From: Vitis vinifera
Lineage: Eukaryota > Streptophyta > Magnoliopsida > Vitales > Vitaceae
Assembly: GCF_030704535.1 (NCBI RefSeq)
Contig: NC_081813.1
Coordinates: forward strand, 6,634,501 to 6,698,500
Length of the DNA: 64,000 nucleotides
Reading direction: 5' to 3'
The translations under genes were made by a program, and so were the position numbers. The notes under the pieces were generated by a model. That model made no database searches and was not told where the DNA came from. It saw only the letters and a program-made list of their open reading frames with translations. Shown here piece after piece: positions 36,648-49,510 of the stretch (positions are counted from its first letter, which is position 1; the number at the start of each line of letters is the position of its first letter).

Positions 36648-39600
36648 TCCACTGATTCTGAGTGGGTGAATGTGACTCTTTGAAATGGGGTGTTTATAAT
36701 GTAAGAGAGTGAGCAACTTTGGGGTGTTTGAAATTAAAATAAAGTTCGTTGGGTTTGGACTTTTCACTGTACAGCTCGTCATATGTTAATTGTCTGAATG
36801 CAATGTCTCAACCTTTGTATTTTCTGAGGGAAAAAACATGTAGTGTGTGATGGGTAAGAGGTAGGATTGATATATGATGATTAAAATTAAAAAAATTAAA
36901 AAATTGCTCAAAAAATGAAGACATGCTAAGAGTAGTGTTGGTCAAGACCCCAATGGTCCAGCCCATGAGAGTTGGGGAAGTTTGTTTTCTGAAAAGCTCT
37001 TGGAGCCCGTTCTAGAAGGGCTGGGTCTACTAGCTTTTTGAGCCCAATTGTGGGTCTTTATGGTCAGTTTTTGGGAGTCCATTTGCTGCGGCCTGGACAG
37101 CTTTGGAGGCCCATCTTACGAACTTTTTATTGTACAAACCGTAGCCTTGCACCCATATATGGACCAAAATGGCCATCATGAGGATTCTAGTTGTTAACAA
37201 TTATAAAATACATGAATCATAAAATTTTCATTAAATCGGCTAAACTACCTTTCGAACAAAATAATGTTTACAAAATCAAGAAGCATTTATGTTGGAAAAT
37301 TTTGAATTATCTTTTTGAAAAGCCCAATATAAAAAAAAAAAAAAATTTGTTATTTTACTGTTCAATTCTTGGTCTCAAGCCATAAATTGAACCACACTAA
37401 AACTACGAGGACTACTTTGTTTTATAGCATAAAAGTCTTTCAATTTCTACAAATAACTTTTTTTCCCGAGCTATCTTGATATTTCTTTTTCCAAAAGTAA
37501 AAAATTAAAAAAAAAGGTGAAAGAGATATTTTATTTATGTACTTATTAGGGTGGTTTTTGAGATGTTCAACTCTAAAAATCTGCTTCCCTTTATTTTTTA
37601 TTATGTTGGATCAGGTTGAATCAGTCCGACTTAAACACCCACCCAACTCCAATAATTTACTATTTACAAGCAAATGTAGACGTAAAGAATAATGATTAGA
37701 GAGAGTTCTCATCATTTGCTTAACAAATCAAGTGTTCCTTTTAATTTATTCATTTTAGAGTTTATTTGATAGCAATTTTAAAAAACGTTTATAATATTTT
37801 TAATATTTAAAAATTTTTTATCGTTTCGATGAATGTTTTTAAAATTACTAACCGCATATGAATTTGATTTTGATTTATGATAAATGTGATTTTGTTGATT
37901 GAGTTGGATGTGATTTGTAACACTTTCTCAATTAAATAATTTTTCAAAAAATCTTAAAAAGAAAAAAAGAAAAAAAAAGTAGCAAACGAAACCATTACAC
38001 AAATTGCTTAAATTAGTTTTTTAAAAATAAAAATAATTAATATAATGAGCACGCGTAATGAAAAATGAGATGAAGAAGGGTCCAGAGGAGTACTAAGGTG
38101 GGGGCAAGCAGTTTCTGACATTGAAAAGACGTCGGGCGAACTGACACATGCCTGTTTCAGAATTATGATTTTAACAGTAACGTAAACTTCACACTCGCGG
38201 TAAAAAAAAAAAAACAGTAAAAGGGAAGTAATGTCATTTTCAGATAAATTTACGGGGCTTTGAATGACGTTTGATTAGATGACCAACATGGGCATGTACG
38301 GACAATGACATGAAATCCGAACCGTTCTCACGTCCTTATCAGGAAAAATGAACCATCAGATGGCCATAAGATTCGGTGGTGTGGACAGGGATTCTACACT
38401 CCTTTAATCGCATTGCCGTCCGATTCTCCTTAGGATTTTTCATCAAGTGCTTACACGGCACTATTACTGGTGTGATGAGATATCCGTGTCTGATTTTTTG
38501 CACGTGCTGGTACATTTTCTCGTCAGTGACTCAGTGGGTTAGTTGTTGGATCCCACCGATGGGGACCATCCACAGCGTTGACCAACTCTTTTTGTACAAA
38601 CAAAATGCTAAATTACCGATTTGAGTACCTAACATGAGATCTCGGCCGTTGAATTACCACGACAAACGAATTAGTCCGAGGTATTAACGACAAGATTTAA
38701 AAATCTATATATATATATATGACATGAATAGTGGTACCTGACCCTTTGTGTAACAGGACAGGAATGAGCCGGCTCGAGATATGTTGGTCTCACCCTAATT
38801 TAAAATAAAAAAATTAAATAGGGAGATATTTTTTTTTTCAAATTTTAAAAAATTAGTTATATTGAAAATAAATATATTTTAGAAATAAATAAAGCTTATA
38901 AAATTTTAACTTAAAAATTATTTTGTGTGCTAAAAGTAGGAAAACAAGAAAAGATTACATTAAAATATTTTTAAATTTAACCTTGATGAATTTATTTGTA
39001 ACTCATTTATTTTAATTTCAAATACATCATATAAAAGACAAAATGAGTACAAATATTGATCGTCACATTGTTATCATATGCAAAAAGGAGATCGCAAATT
39101 ATGATAAACATTTTATATATTTTGATTTTATTTTAATTTCAAATACATTACATAAAAGACGGAACAAGTACAAATATATCGTTCCTCACATTGTTATAAA
39201 GAATATTGCAAATTATGATAAATATCTTATATATTTTGATCTTATATACATATAAAAATGGAATTGTTAATTTCAATTTAATTATAATAAATATAAATAT
39301 TTTATTTACTTTTTATTAAATTCAAAGAATATTAAAATTTAAAATAAATTTATCCAATGACTCTTCAAATCATTTATTTTATTTACAAATAAAGAAAATT
39401 AGCATTACAAATTGAATTTAGAAGGGGATAAATTTTATGGTGCTTGTATCTTATTTTTATATTTTTCTCTTTAGGGTTTATGACTTAAAACCATACGATA
39501 TTGGTGGGTGGAAGAGTAGTGAAATTTGAAGTGTCAATCATCACATTTTGTAATGGGCATGGCCTAACCGTTGATAATGTCAATTATTATTCCTCCAAAT

Positions 39601-42483
39601 GCTTAATAACGTAGAATTAGGAAAAATTTAATGTACAAAATCGAAGCTCATTGAAATTTAAACTTAAACCCTTTGGAGTGTAGGATAAAATTTGAAGGTT
39701 TATTTGATAATTATTTTCAAAAATAGTTTTTTATTATTTAGAAAAATTTAGGAAAACACATTTGATAATAAAAATTTATTTCTTATTTTTTATTTTTAAG
39801 AATAGAAAACAAATAGTCTACTTGGAAATTGTTTTGGAAAACAATTTTCTGTTCTCTAGAATTAAAAAAAAATAGGAAAAGACTTTTGATAATAAAAAAT
39901 TGTTTTATGTTTTTTTTTTCTTAAAAACATAAAATATAATGTTTTGAAAGAATATTTTTAAATATTTTTAATTGTTTTTTAGGATGGATTTAAAAGATAA
40001 TTATACAAACATGTAAAATAATTAAAAATAAGATAGTAAATATAAAAAATTATTTTTAAAATATTAAAAAATTTTAGGTTTTCAAGCAAATTTTTATTTC
40101 ACAAAACATCAAAAAATATTTTTTAAAAACTATTATTCAAAATTGCCAAACAAACATAAGATGTTTTTAGAAATTATTTTTTAATTATTTTATATATTTT
40201 ATACTTATTTTCTAAGAATTACTTTTAAAAAAATAATTATACAAACATATAAAATAATTAAAAATAAAACACTAGTCATACAAATTATTTTTAAAAATAT
40301 AAAAAATATGTTAAATTTTTTTTAAGTTTTTTAATAGATTTTTTTAACAAAATATTAGATAATAAATTCTCAAAATCATTCTCAAAAGCTATTTTTAAAA
40401 TATTAGGTTTTTGAAAACACTTATCGAGGAAACCTAATCCTTCTATTAATAGTAGTAAAATATGAAAATGAAGTTGGCTGAAGAGGAAAAATTGGTGCAG
40501 TTTCCAAAGGAAATAGTAAGATCGTGCTGCTTTTGAGAAATTAGTGCTTGGTTGGAGGCTTTGAAAGTCCAAACGAAACACTGAAAAAGGTAATACAGCC
40601 CCCACCCCCCCCCCCCCCATTTTCAACTCCTTCGTCCCAAAAAATCCCTGCAAAAGGGTGCAACTTTGACCTACACTCCCCTATCCCCTCTCTCCAATAA
40701 TTTCATCTGCAGAAGGGTATTTTTGGTATATATTTTTAAGTTTCATTATTTATATACCCTCATATATTCTTGATTAATAATTTAAATTTCATCATATATA
40801 TTTATTTATTTAATTTTTTGGTATTTTGAAAAAAATTAAATTCCATTACATATCTGAAGACTTCTTGGAAATTGATAAGCACTAGGTAAAACGACAAATG
40901 TATATAATATTTTTAAATTTTTATTAAAGAAAATAGAAGTTATGTCCCTTTCAAACTAAAAAGGCATTTCAAAGAATTATGATTTTCCTTCTTTTTATTT
41001 CTCCTTTTTGATCGTATAATTTCTCTGCAGAAGTGTCGACTAAAGTTTGAATAAAGGGAGTGAAAATGAGGGGGTAAAAACACAGTGGATACGAGGTAAA
41101 AAAAAAAAGGACAGGTGGCAAGTTGAAAAGTAATTTAGTTCAGAACCAAAAGAATAAGAGGACAAGTTGCATGTTCAAAAACTGCTTTTATTTATTTATT
41201 ATTATTTTTAATTTGAAAACCTAAATTTTTTTAACATATTTTTAATATTTTTCAAATAATTTTTATATATAATATTTTATTTTTAATCATATTATGTATT
41301 TGTATAATTATTTCTTAAAATAATCTTTAAAAAATAAGTAAAAATAATAGAAAACTATTAAAAAATATTGTTTGAAAATACCCTAGAAAATAGTTTATGA
41401 TTATTAAACATATTTTTTATAATTTTTTTAGAGAACAAAAAATTGTAATAAAAAACAATTCTTAAATAGACCAAATGTTTCTTCTACCTATCCTTTATAT
41501 TGATTTCACTTGCGTTTGATTTGATATTTTTAATATTTTTAAATATGTTTTAAAAATAAAGTGTTTTATTTTTAATCATTTTATATGTTTGTATAATTAT
41601 TTTATAAACTCAACTTTAAAAAAACAATTAAAAGATATTATTTGAAAATATTTTATTTTTTGTTATTTAAAATAGAAAATAAAAAACAATTTTTGGTTGT
41701 CAAACGTATTTTCTTATTTTTTCGAAAAAAATTACCAATAAAATTGGTTTTATACAAAATTAATCATATGTTACTAACTTGCAATGAAAAATATTTTTGA
41801 ATTTAACAATTGTAAAAGATAAAAATGATTAAAAAAATATGGATACTTATAAAAATAATAAAATTATTTTCCATTTAAAAAGTCTAGTACTTAAATAATT
41901 CCCCAAAATTAATTTTACCATTTCAAAATTTGAAAATAATTTAAAAAAATATGAATTAAGTTGATATTTTATTTGTAAGTTATTATTACTTTTATTTTTA
42001 AAAATAGAAAAGAAAAAAAAAATGAAAGGGAGAGAAGTAGAGAGGAGGGAAGGAGAAGGGGTGATGGGGTTGGGCAGGAGGGTAATGGGATGATTCAAAG
42101 ACCCTCTGAAGGATGGTCAAGTCATGCATAGCAAAAGTTCATCAAATGGTCACCTCTCCTCCCCCCCACCCACTAAATACCTAAAGTCAGGTGCACCAGT
42201 TCCCAAAAAGACTTCCCAAATGTTCATTAATTTTTCTACTGTGGGTGTCTGCTTCAGAGACATGTCCCTTCTTCAGGAAACACCCACAATCTTGTCCCAA
42301 TCCTTTTCAATATAATACCCCATTGCCAATCACTCTCTCCTCACTCCTCCATTCTCAAAGAAACACTCAACCCTAACCCCCATTCCTTCAAACTCCAGAG
42401 AACAGTTCCCTTCTGATCTTCTCTCTTCTGAAATTATTAACATACATATATATAAGATCCATCACTGTGAAAAGGTCCACCCC
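36648..42483. other. Long AT-rich intergenic region
   Basis: The 3'UTR of the heat-shock gene probably ends near 36830. No further coding frame is convincing. The part at 38040-38700 is GC-richer, single-copy-looking, with CACGTG- and ACGCG-type sequences, but has no exon I can support. From 39690 to 41720 there is a field of related AT-rich MITE fragments (TTTGATAATTATTTTCAAAAATAG, GCCAAACAAACATAAGATG, TTTGTATAATTATTT, each several times). Bases 42000-42483 are the promoter and leader of the EPFL gene. Confidence 0.6.
40599..40618. repeat. Poly-C run
   Basis: Nineteen cytosines of 20, broken by a single A; rare in such an AT-rich region and prone to assembly length errors. Confidence 0.85.
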
Positions 42484-42958
42484 ATGCTGATGGCTTCTTC
42501 AACAACGCACCCACATGGCCTGAAAGTTGCAGTCATCGCTCTGATTCTCATCTCTTTTCTTACCTCTCTGCTGCCTTTCAAATCAGGTAAAACAACCAAT
42601 CTCTTCTTACCTCTACTTCCTCACTGAGAATATGCAGCTTTTGGGTGTTTTCAATTTTCTTTTCTGAAGTAGTTACTAGTTCTAGTTCTGGACCTTTGCT
42701 TTTGTTTCTGCATGTGGGGCAGCTGGGTCAGAAGTCTCAAGTTACAGCGAGAGCCTGCAGCAGCGAAAGAAAATGGTGTTGGGGTCAAAGCCTCCTCGGT
42801 GTGTGAACAAGTGCTTGAATTGCAGGCCTTGCATGGCCACTCTGGTGATTCCTCCCCGTCAAAAGAAGGTTGTGGGAGCTTCCTCTCATGGAGAAGACGA
42901 TAACTACTATCTCCTTTCATGGAAATGCAGATGTGGGGACAAACTCTTTCAACCTTGA
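42484..42958 (+). CDS. EPIDERMAL PATTERNING FACTOR-LIKE (EPFL) secreted peptide, 112 aa
   Basis: Exons 42484-42586 and 42723-42958 (phase 1 intron) give 112 residues; a second in-frame ATG at 42490 would shorten it by two. EPFL peptides are cysteine-rich ligands for ERECTA-family receptor kinases in stomatal and organ patterning. The precursor has a secretion signal (LKVAVIALILISFLTSLLPF, about residues 15-34), a short spacer with a basic QQRKKM site, and the mature region starting LGSKPPRC. Six cysteines are present: C61, C65, C68, C71, C103 and C105, in the family pattern CxxxCxxCxxC...CxC, ending WKCRCGDKLFQP. The GSKPPRC start, a loop ending NYYLLSWKC and a GDxxFxP end are like the EPFL1-8 side of the family and unlike EPF1/2 or stomagen; I cannot name the member with confidence. 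The first intron directly after the signal peptide is usual for the family. Confidence 0.92.
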
Positions 42959-44149
42959 TCATCATTCTGATGATAACCCCACAGAGAAATTAGTCCACTC
43001 TTCCCTCCCTCAACTCTGATGATAACCCTTTTTTGTTCTGATATTTTACTACTATTTCATGAAAATTGCTGCATGATCTCTATCTCTCTCTCCCTGTAAA
43101 CTCTCTGTGTGTTTTTACTTTTTATAAATACGTACAAGCAAACATGGGGCGTGTCATGGTTATTGTCTCCATAACTTAAATTATGGTGATTCAGAAACAC
43201 AACCTGATCAGTCATTCTTTGATTTAATGGGTGTAAACAGGACAAACACCATTCAAAGGCAGGTGGGTTTTTCCCTTGAGTACCGTTTTCTTTGTCCTTT
43301 AGTACATCATGGGTTTCTTCAAAAGTCACCTATATATTATAGTTCTTTCTGATCATCAACCCTAGTTTATACATGGGGTATTTCCATACTTAGGATGAGG
43401 AACAGTTCTTATTTGTACAATTGCATTGTGGTTTTCAGAAGTTCAGTGTCATGGGTTTTGATTTTATAGAAAATTATAAGTGGGTGTTGCTGTACTTTTG
43501 GGAGTAAATTTTGGAATAATGTATCACACTTGTCTACTAGGGACTTAAAGTGCATAATAAGCTAAATATTGGAGCATGGATATTGCAATTGATGTTGGTG
43601 AATTTAGAAATTATATTAAGGATATGCTTGTTTTGGTAGAATTAAAGGAAAATGCAAAGAAAAGAAAATAGAAAGAAAAAAAATAAAGAAGAATAAAAAA
43701 TTAAGAGTACGTCGTATGATTTAAAAACAATTTTTTTAAAATAAAAAACTATTTTTAAAAATTTCTAATACTATTTTGTTGTTGTTATTTGAAAATAATT
43801 TTTAAAAACAAAGTGAAATAGAGAATAATTTTTATAAAATAAGTAAGAATTGTTTTCACAAGTTTTTAAAAACAAAAGGAAAATATAGATCTATTTGACC
43901 ATATTTTCTTAAACTTGTTTTTATAAGTTGTTTTTAAGTTAAAAAATAATTTTTTTTTTTTAAAAAACAAGTTTTAAGAAATATGGTCAAACGAAACAAA
44001 AATTCTTCGTTAAATAGAAAATATCAACTCATTATTTTTGCATTCAAAAATACTTTTCAAATACCATTTTTTTTGGCTTGACAAGTAGGTTTTCAAATCA
44101 TTAAAATTTAATAGAGCTCTTTATAAATAAAAAAACTCTAATAAAATTA

Positions 44150-44153
<4 letters not shown>

Positions 44154-44191
<38 letters not shown>
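44154..44191. repeat. (AT)n microsatellite
   Basis: About 19 uninterrupted AT units. Confidence 0.9.
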
Positions 44192-44194
<3 letters not shown>

Positions 44195-44552
44195 TTTTTT
44201 TAATTTAATTTAAAAAAGAGTTTTGATTCTGAATATATATATTTCAAGTTTAGTTCAAAATTTTGTCAAATTTATACTTGAAATGAGGAGTGATCCTAGA
44301 GTCTGGTAATGTGAAGGCTTGTTTGCCATATATTTTGAAACTTGTTTTTAAAAATGGGTTCATATTTTCCTTTTATTTTTAAAAATTGGTGAATTTTTTA
44401 TTTATTTATTCTTTAAAAATTATTCTCTACATCATTTTTTTTTAAAAATTATTTTCAAAGAACAACGATCAACCGACGTTAGAAAATTTTAAAAATAGTT
44501 TTTTTTTTTTAAAAATCACACGGTCAAACAAACTCTAAGATTCAACTCTTTA

Positions 44553-44797
44553 GGTTACGTCTGTTTTTCATAAAAAAAATTGAGAGAAAATGTGAATGAA
44601 AGAAAATAGACAAGAAAAGTTAAAAAAGAAAAAGAAAAAAAAAATAATAAGTTATTTTTATATCATATTTTAACTCATTTAACACTCTTTTTAAATTTAT
44701 TTTACATAAAGATTAAATAATTTAAAAATATATAAGTTTCTAATTATTTTTATTTATATTTAATTTTTCTTATATTTTCTATTGTAAAACAAACATA
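44553..44797. mobile_element. Tourist-like MITE (diverged)
   Basis: The left end is TTTA then GGTTACGTCTGTTTTTC, and the right end, reverse complemented, contains TTTATGTTTGTTTTAC. Internal order (GAAAGAAAATAGA near the left, ATTAAATAATTTAAAAATATA in the middle) matches the copies at 7752 and 14080. Confidence 0.5.
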
Positions 44798-45040
44798 AAA
44801 AGTTAATTTTTATTAATATTAATTTTTATTTTGAGAGAAAGAAGATAGAGAGAAAAATGGTGGAGACCAACTTTTGTTTATTGTAAAATAAAATAAAATA
44901 AAATAAAATAGAATAGTTATTTTTATAAGGTTGGGCCTGCAACTAGGTTATAATCCACGGCCCAGCCCACTTGGTTTTGACCCAATTTGAGCCCCATCAA
45001 AAGCCAAGCTTTGAAGGAGGCAAGAAGAGATTCACAGAAA

Positions 45041-48000
45041 ATGGCGACTTCTGTCTCTCCCACGGCCACGAGCACACACCACACCAGAGGTTTTCCACAC
45101 ACCCACTCATACCCTAATTCAAACCTTCAACCCTTCGTCCTCTCCTTTCCAATCTCATGCCATCGCTCCTCACCTTCTCCAATCCGTTTCCACCCTCCAT
45201 CTTTACCTCCGCGCACCGCTTCTCTCCGCCGACGCGCCTCCACCCCCTCCCCACCCCCTCCGCCGGAATCCGACCCTCCCCCCCAAAATGACCCCGTGCC
45301 GCTGACAGGTACCGTGTCCTATTGCTTCTACATGTGCCTAGAATTAGTCTAGTTGTTGTTGTTGGTTTTTTGTTGGCTGAATTCTCTCCATTGGTTCGAT
45401 GAATTGTACGGACTTAGGGTTTTCTATTTATTCATTCACTTTAACGTTGAATTCGATTCAAATATGAGTTGTTATCTTACTTAGGTGAAAATGTTTAAAG
45501 TTTCAAGCTCTATTTGGTTGTAGGGAAAATCGACAGTTTCTCCATTGTTCTTCCCTCCATTTTATCGGCAAACCAGACATGCTTTGTAAAAATGCACTTC
45601 TTTTTAGGAGTGCTGGATTATTATATATTGTTTTTCATTTTTCACAATGGTTATGGCCATGGTTAGCTATCGCACACAAATTGAACCAGTCCCTTATATT
45701 TTACATAGCGTTAGAAGGCATCATTTGAGAAATTTGGGGTTGTCATCACGTTTGATACAATGGGATTTGATGAAATGCTGCCATCTTGTATTTTTGCTGT
45801 TAATTGTGTTGATGGATGCTGTTCTCTTATACTGTCCTGTCCCCATTTCAGTTTGTACGTATGGCTCAAAATCCAATACAATTTAGCTTATTTGAATTGC
45901 ATGTGATGGCAAACATGCCCAAGTGTTAAGTAGGATTGAAGTAAAGCTAATATATGAATAAGTACTTCTGAAATATTTATATTTGTTGGACTCCGAGTTT
46001 GTTGCTTCTTCATTCTTTTGCTTGCTTGACAGAAACTTCATGAGAATGTCTAAAATAGCCTGATGAAGCTAATCTTTCTCTGGGTTCCCTGTATAGAATA
46101 AAAACATCGGGGGTCACTTTGAATTTTAACCCCCCAAAAAAAAAAAAAAAAAACAAACGTGTAGGCCAAGGTGAGTATGAATTTCTTGTCCTGTTTCATT
46201 TAGAGCAATGGGAAATAAATGTCTATAAAAATTGTTGAGTGACAATGAAATATGGTTCTCTAGTAACTTGAAGAGCTTTTCAAATGTGAAAGGACTCTGG
46301 TTGAGAGGCTGAGTGACTCTAAATGCATGAATGAATTCCTCGTATAGATTCTTGGAGACACATGATTGGGGGGTTGTGTTATGCCAGAACATGAATTAAA
46401 AGAGATGGGAGTTCCTATAAGTTAGAAAGCAATTCTAGGCATCGAACTCCCTTGTGCTTGAGGACTTGGCAATCTTCAGGGTGAGGTAGGATGAGTTCTG
46501 TGCATTTTATGTTTCGGACAATAGTGACTATAGGCACTAGAATAGAGCTATAGCTTTTATCATAGAAAGTAACAACAAAAGGTGGATCTCCTTCAATTTG
46601 ATTGTTTGCAGCAAGGGTTGAAGGAGTAGAAATTGATATAAAATTTTGGTGTGGAACATTTTTATTTATCAATTATTTCAATATTTACTTTATGATGCAG
46701 CTTTGATAACAGGTTCAATGTGTCAATTTATATACAAATGTAAAACATAATATCTATACAATGCCAAGAAGTTTGACTATAATATTTCTTAAGTGGATGA
46801 AAGTTATACATAGTTGCAATGCTAAATGTCACGTTTGGGCTTTTGTAAAGAAGTTCTTTCTTGCATTCCTTCATTGTCCTTTTTAATATGCAAAGCATTG
46901 TATTTGATGGTAAAGTGGTCAATGCCATTATTTTATATCATCAAACCTTCTCCCATACCTGTTGTTCTCTTGAAATGTAGAGAAGCCTTCTGGATCAGCT
47001 GTTCTTCGAAACTCCAATGAGTTTAGATCCATGAAGATCTTCTGTCCTAAAAGAAACTGAATTCCCAAGTTAGTGTGTAGGGTTCTATTTTTCTTCTTTG
47101 TCATCTTGCTTCCACACTTAACAGAGAAATAGATTAATATTCATTAAATGGGTTGCTATTTCCTTTATGCTTCACCTTTGGAGACATTGCTTGTGTTCTG
47201 GTTCATTGTCTTCAAAATTAATTTGTATAAGTTGAAAGCAATAGAAGAGGATACACCTTTCGATGAGTAGTTATATACAAGTTTTGGAGACCTTGTAAAA
47301 CCTCATTCTTTAAGGGAATATGGATTTTGGCAGGCTAAAAATGGCAGATTAGGTATTGTTGATACCAAATATTGAACTAAGGGAGTTTTGCTTGATTGCT
47401 AATTGATTTCAGGCACATTTGGAAGTCCTGTGGAAATCTTAAGCTGTGGCTTGTATAGCATTTAAACTTGTAAAAGCTTACTACAGAAAGCAGTCTTTAT
47501 TTCAAAGAGCAAACATAAAAGAAAAATGAAAAAAACGTCTTTTATACATATGATGACGAGAAATTGAAAACCCCATCATGTATTATGAGATCCTAAAAAT
47601 GAGCTACATCACATCACATCACATCACCTCACATACACTCTCGCCTCCTAACTTTAAACTGAGTGATGAAGCTTGAAAAACTGGTGAACTTAACAAATAC
47701 CTTCATTTTTTATTTGTTTATATACTTTTGTCTGGATCTGTACATATGAATCTAGACAGGTGTCAAGACAGCTTCATTAATCAATCAAGTCACACAGCTC
47801 ATGACTCCTCCATTTCATTTTTCTTGACCATTCTTTTACCATGCTTCACTAGTCGAGGGCTTTGAAGTCGAGTTTTAACCTGACTGCCTTCATTCTGTTC
47901 CTGAAACAGGTCTCGTGGCAACTTTCTCTAGATTCCAAGACAGCATCCAGATCTTCTTTGCTGTTCTTTTTTGGCTGTCTCTGTTCTTCTGGGCTTCGGC

Positions 48001-48055
48001 ATGGGATGGGAGGAACGGTGGTAGACCAAACAAGGGGTCTCGACTTAGAAGATGA
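45041..48055 (+). CDS. Small plastid-targeted single-span membrane protein, 137 aa
   Basis: Exons 45041-45308 and 47910-48055 give 137 residues; the 2.6-kb intron is phase 1 and the acceptor is ACAG|GTCTCGTGG. The first 85 residues are rich in Ser, Thr, Pro and Arg with almost no acidic residues before position 80 (MATSVSPTATSTHHTRGF start), a typical chloroplast transit peptide with a proline-rich linker (PSPPPPPESDPPPQNDPVP). The second exon holds one membrane segment (IQIFFAVLFWLSLFFWASAW, 102-121) and a basic tail (DGRNGGRPNKGSRLRR). I recall uncharacterised chloroplast proteins in land plants with the same FFWxSAWDGRNxGRPNKGSR tail. Function unknown; a small thylakoid or envelope subunit is possible, which is inference from size and topology only. 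Confidence 0.8.
47608..47634. repeat. (ACATC)n short tandem repeat
   Basis: Five ACATC-type units inside the intron of the plastid protein gene. Confidence 0.75.
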
Positions 48056-49510
48056 GCAGTGAGCATTTGCTTTGTATATATGGTAGTATATATTCAGACG
48101 GAGGAGTGGTATTATCATATACACATGAAGATAATATTACAATTGTTCTTGTAGCTCATAAACAACAGACTTGATTCATTTTGTGGGAAAACATTCTGTG
48201 TAACATTTATGTTATAGCAGAAATAAAATATGTTGTGACACAGCAATAGTCAGCATTTCTGGAGATATTATTAAAGTGAAGCGGTTTAAACATACTGTGA
48301 AATCCCGATATTCGCTTACTTTTCCAACATCTTCTTCATGGGTCTCCCCAGAGCCAATAAAAAAATTCAAACAGTCTTGTCTCCTTGTGAATGTGGCCTT
48401 GGCTTGTTGGTGGAGATATTGGAATTGTGACTGAAAATAAATAATATGGGAAAAATGCTTGGCTCTGTTTAATTTTCTAGAAGAACTTTTAGATTCTCTG
48501 ATTTTTCTTATGTGGCTGAAACAGCACGGCCGAGGGGAGAGTCTGTTTCAATTAGCCTCATTGGGAAAGGCTAGAAAAAAATCAAGTGGTACGTGGAGAC
48601 GACTTTGACGACTGTTCATTGAAGCTTGAAATATAGCTCCACGTCTAGTCCTTTCCTTAGAAGGTGTGAGATTCATATACCTTATCATTGATGTATCAAA
48701 TGAAATTCATTCATCCCATTTCTTGGAAGCTCTATGTCGTCTAAACAATGAGACTGTTCATTGGTATTGCATACATGTAGTGTATGCCCTTGATGTCCTT
48801 ATCAATGGGCAAAAAACTTGGGTAACTAGGACTGAAATTCCTTTAAGTGCCTCATATTGACACGAAAAAGAAGAAACAAGAATTTTACTCCACTAAAAAA
48901 TATCATACAATCATTGCAATGTTTTCACACATGGCACCGAGTTGAAGCTTGAAAAGTTACATTTTCCGTCTACTTGCCCTTCAAAATTGAAATTGATTTC
49001 ATGTACTGTTAATTAAAATATGGAATCGGAAAGTAAAAAATGGTTTATTTAATGAACAAGTTGATATAAATTAGAATAAATTAGATGCGTATTCGTCTCT
49101 TTCCAAGATTGAGCCTAATTATTTTCAGTTGGATTCATCAGCTCCTTTAGGACACCCGGCTGTGACTAACTCTGCGGTCTGCACCGCACCCAGTCCCTAC
49201 CCCAAACTTCACCAAAGCGATGGCCGTTTTCTGTGGAAACAGCAGGCGCCTCCATCCCACATCGAAAACCATTAGCAAGATTCGCAACCTGCCATTGGCT
49301 CTCCACGCGTCACGTGACCTTCCTTTTCTGGAACCCACATCACATGATCTGATGTCAAAACGCACGTTTTGATCACTCCGCTCGTTCGCATTCTCATCCA
49401 ACGTCTCAGATTCTCTCTCCCCATCTTCCATTAAATTTATTAATAGCCCGCTGCACTTCGTCTCTTTACTATTTCCCACGCGGCGCTCTCTCTTTCTCTG
49501 GAAAAAAAAA
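48056..49510. other. Intergenic region with the promoter of the TPR gene
   Basis: Bases 48056-48260 are probable 3'UTR of the preceding gene. No coding frame is convincing between 48260 and 49150. The last 350 bp are GC-rich (CACGCGTCACGTGACC near 49303, CACGCGGCGCTC near 49478), with ACGTG and GCGC sequences typical of an active promoter or leader. Confidence 0.6.

Larger units (their letters stand above)
42959..45040. other. Intergenic region
   Basis: The first 300-400 bp are likely 3'UTR of the EPFL gene. The rest is AT-rich with short MITE-like segments (43640-44520), an AT microsatellite and one clearer MITE. The final 110 bp are the leader of the next gene. Confidence 0.6.

Noticed and set aside
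40599-40618. C-rich run considered as an i-motif or G-quadruplex promoter element
   Set aside because: No gene is near enough and the tract is a simple homopolymer likely to vary in length.
48666-48860. 64-residue open frame in the spacer
   Set aside because: Short, isolated, composition like the surrounding non-coding DNA.
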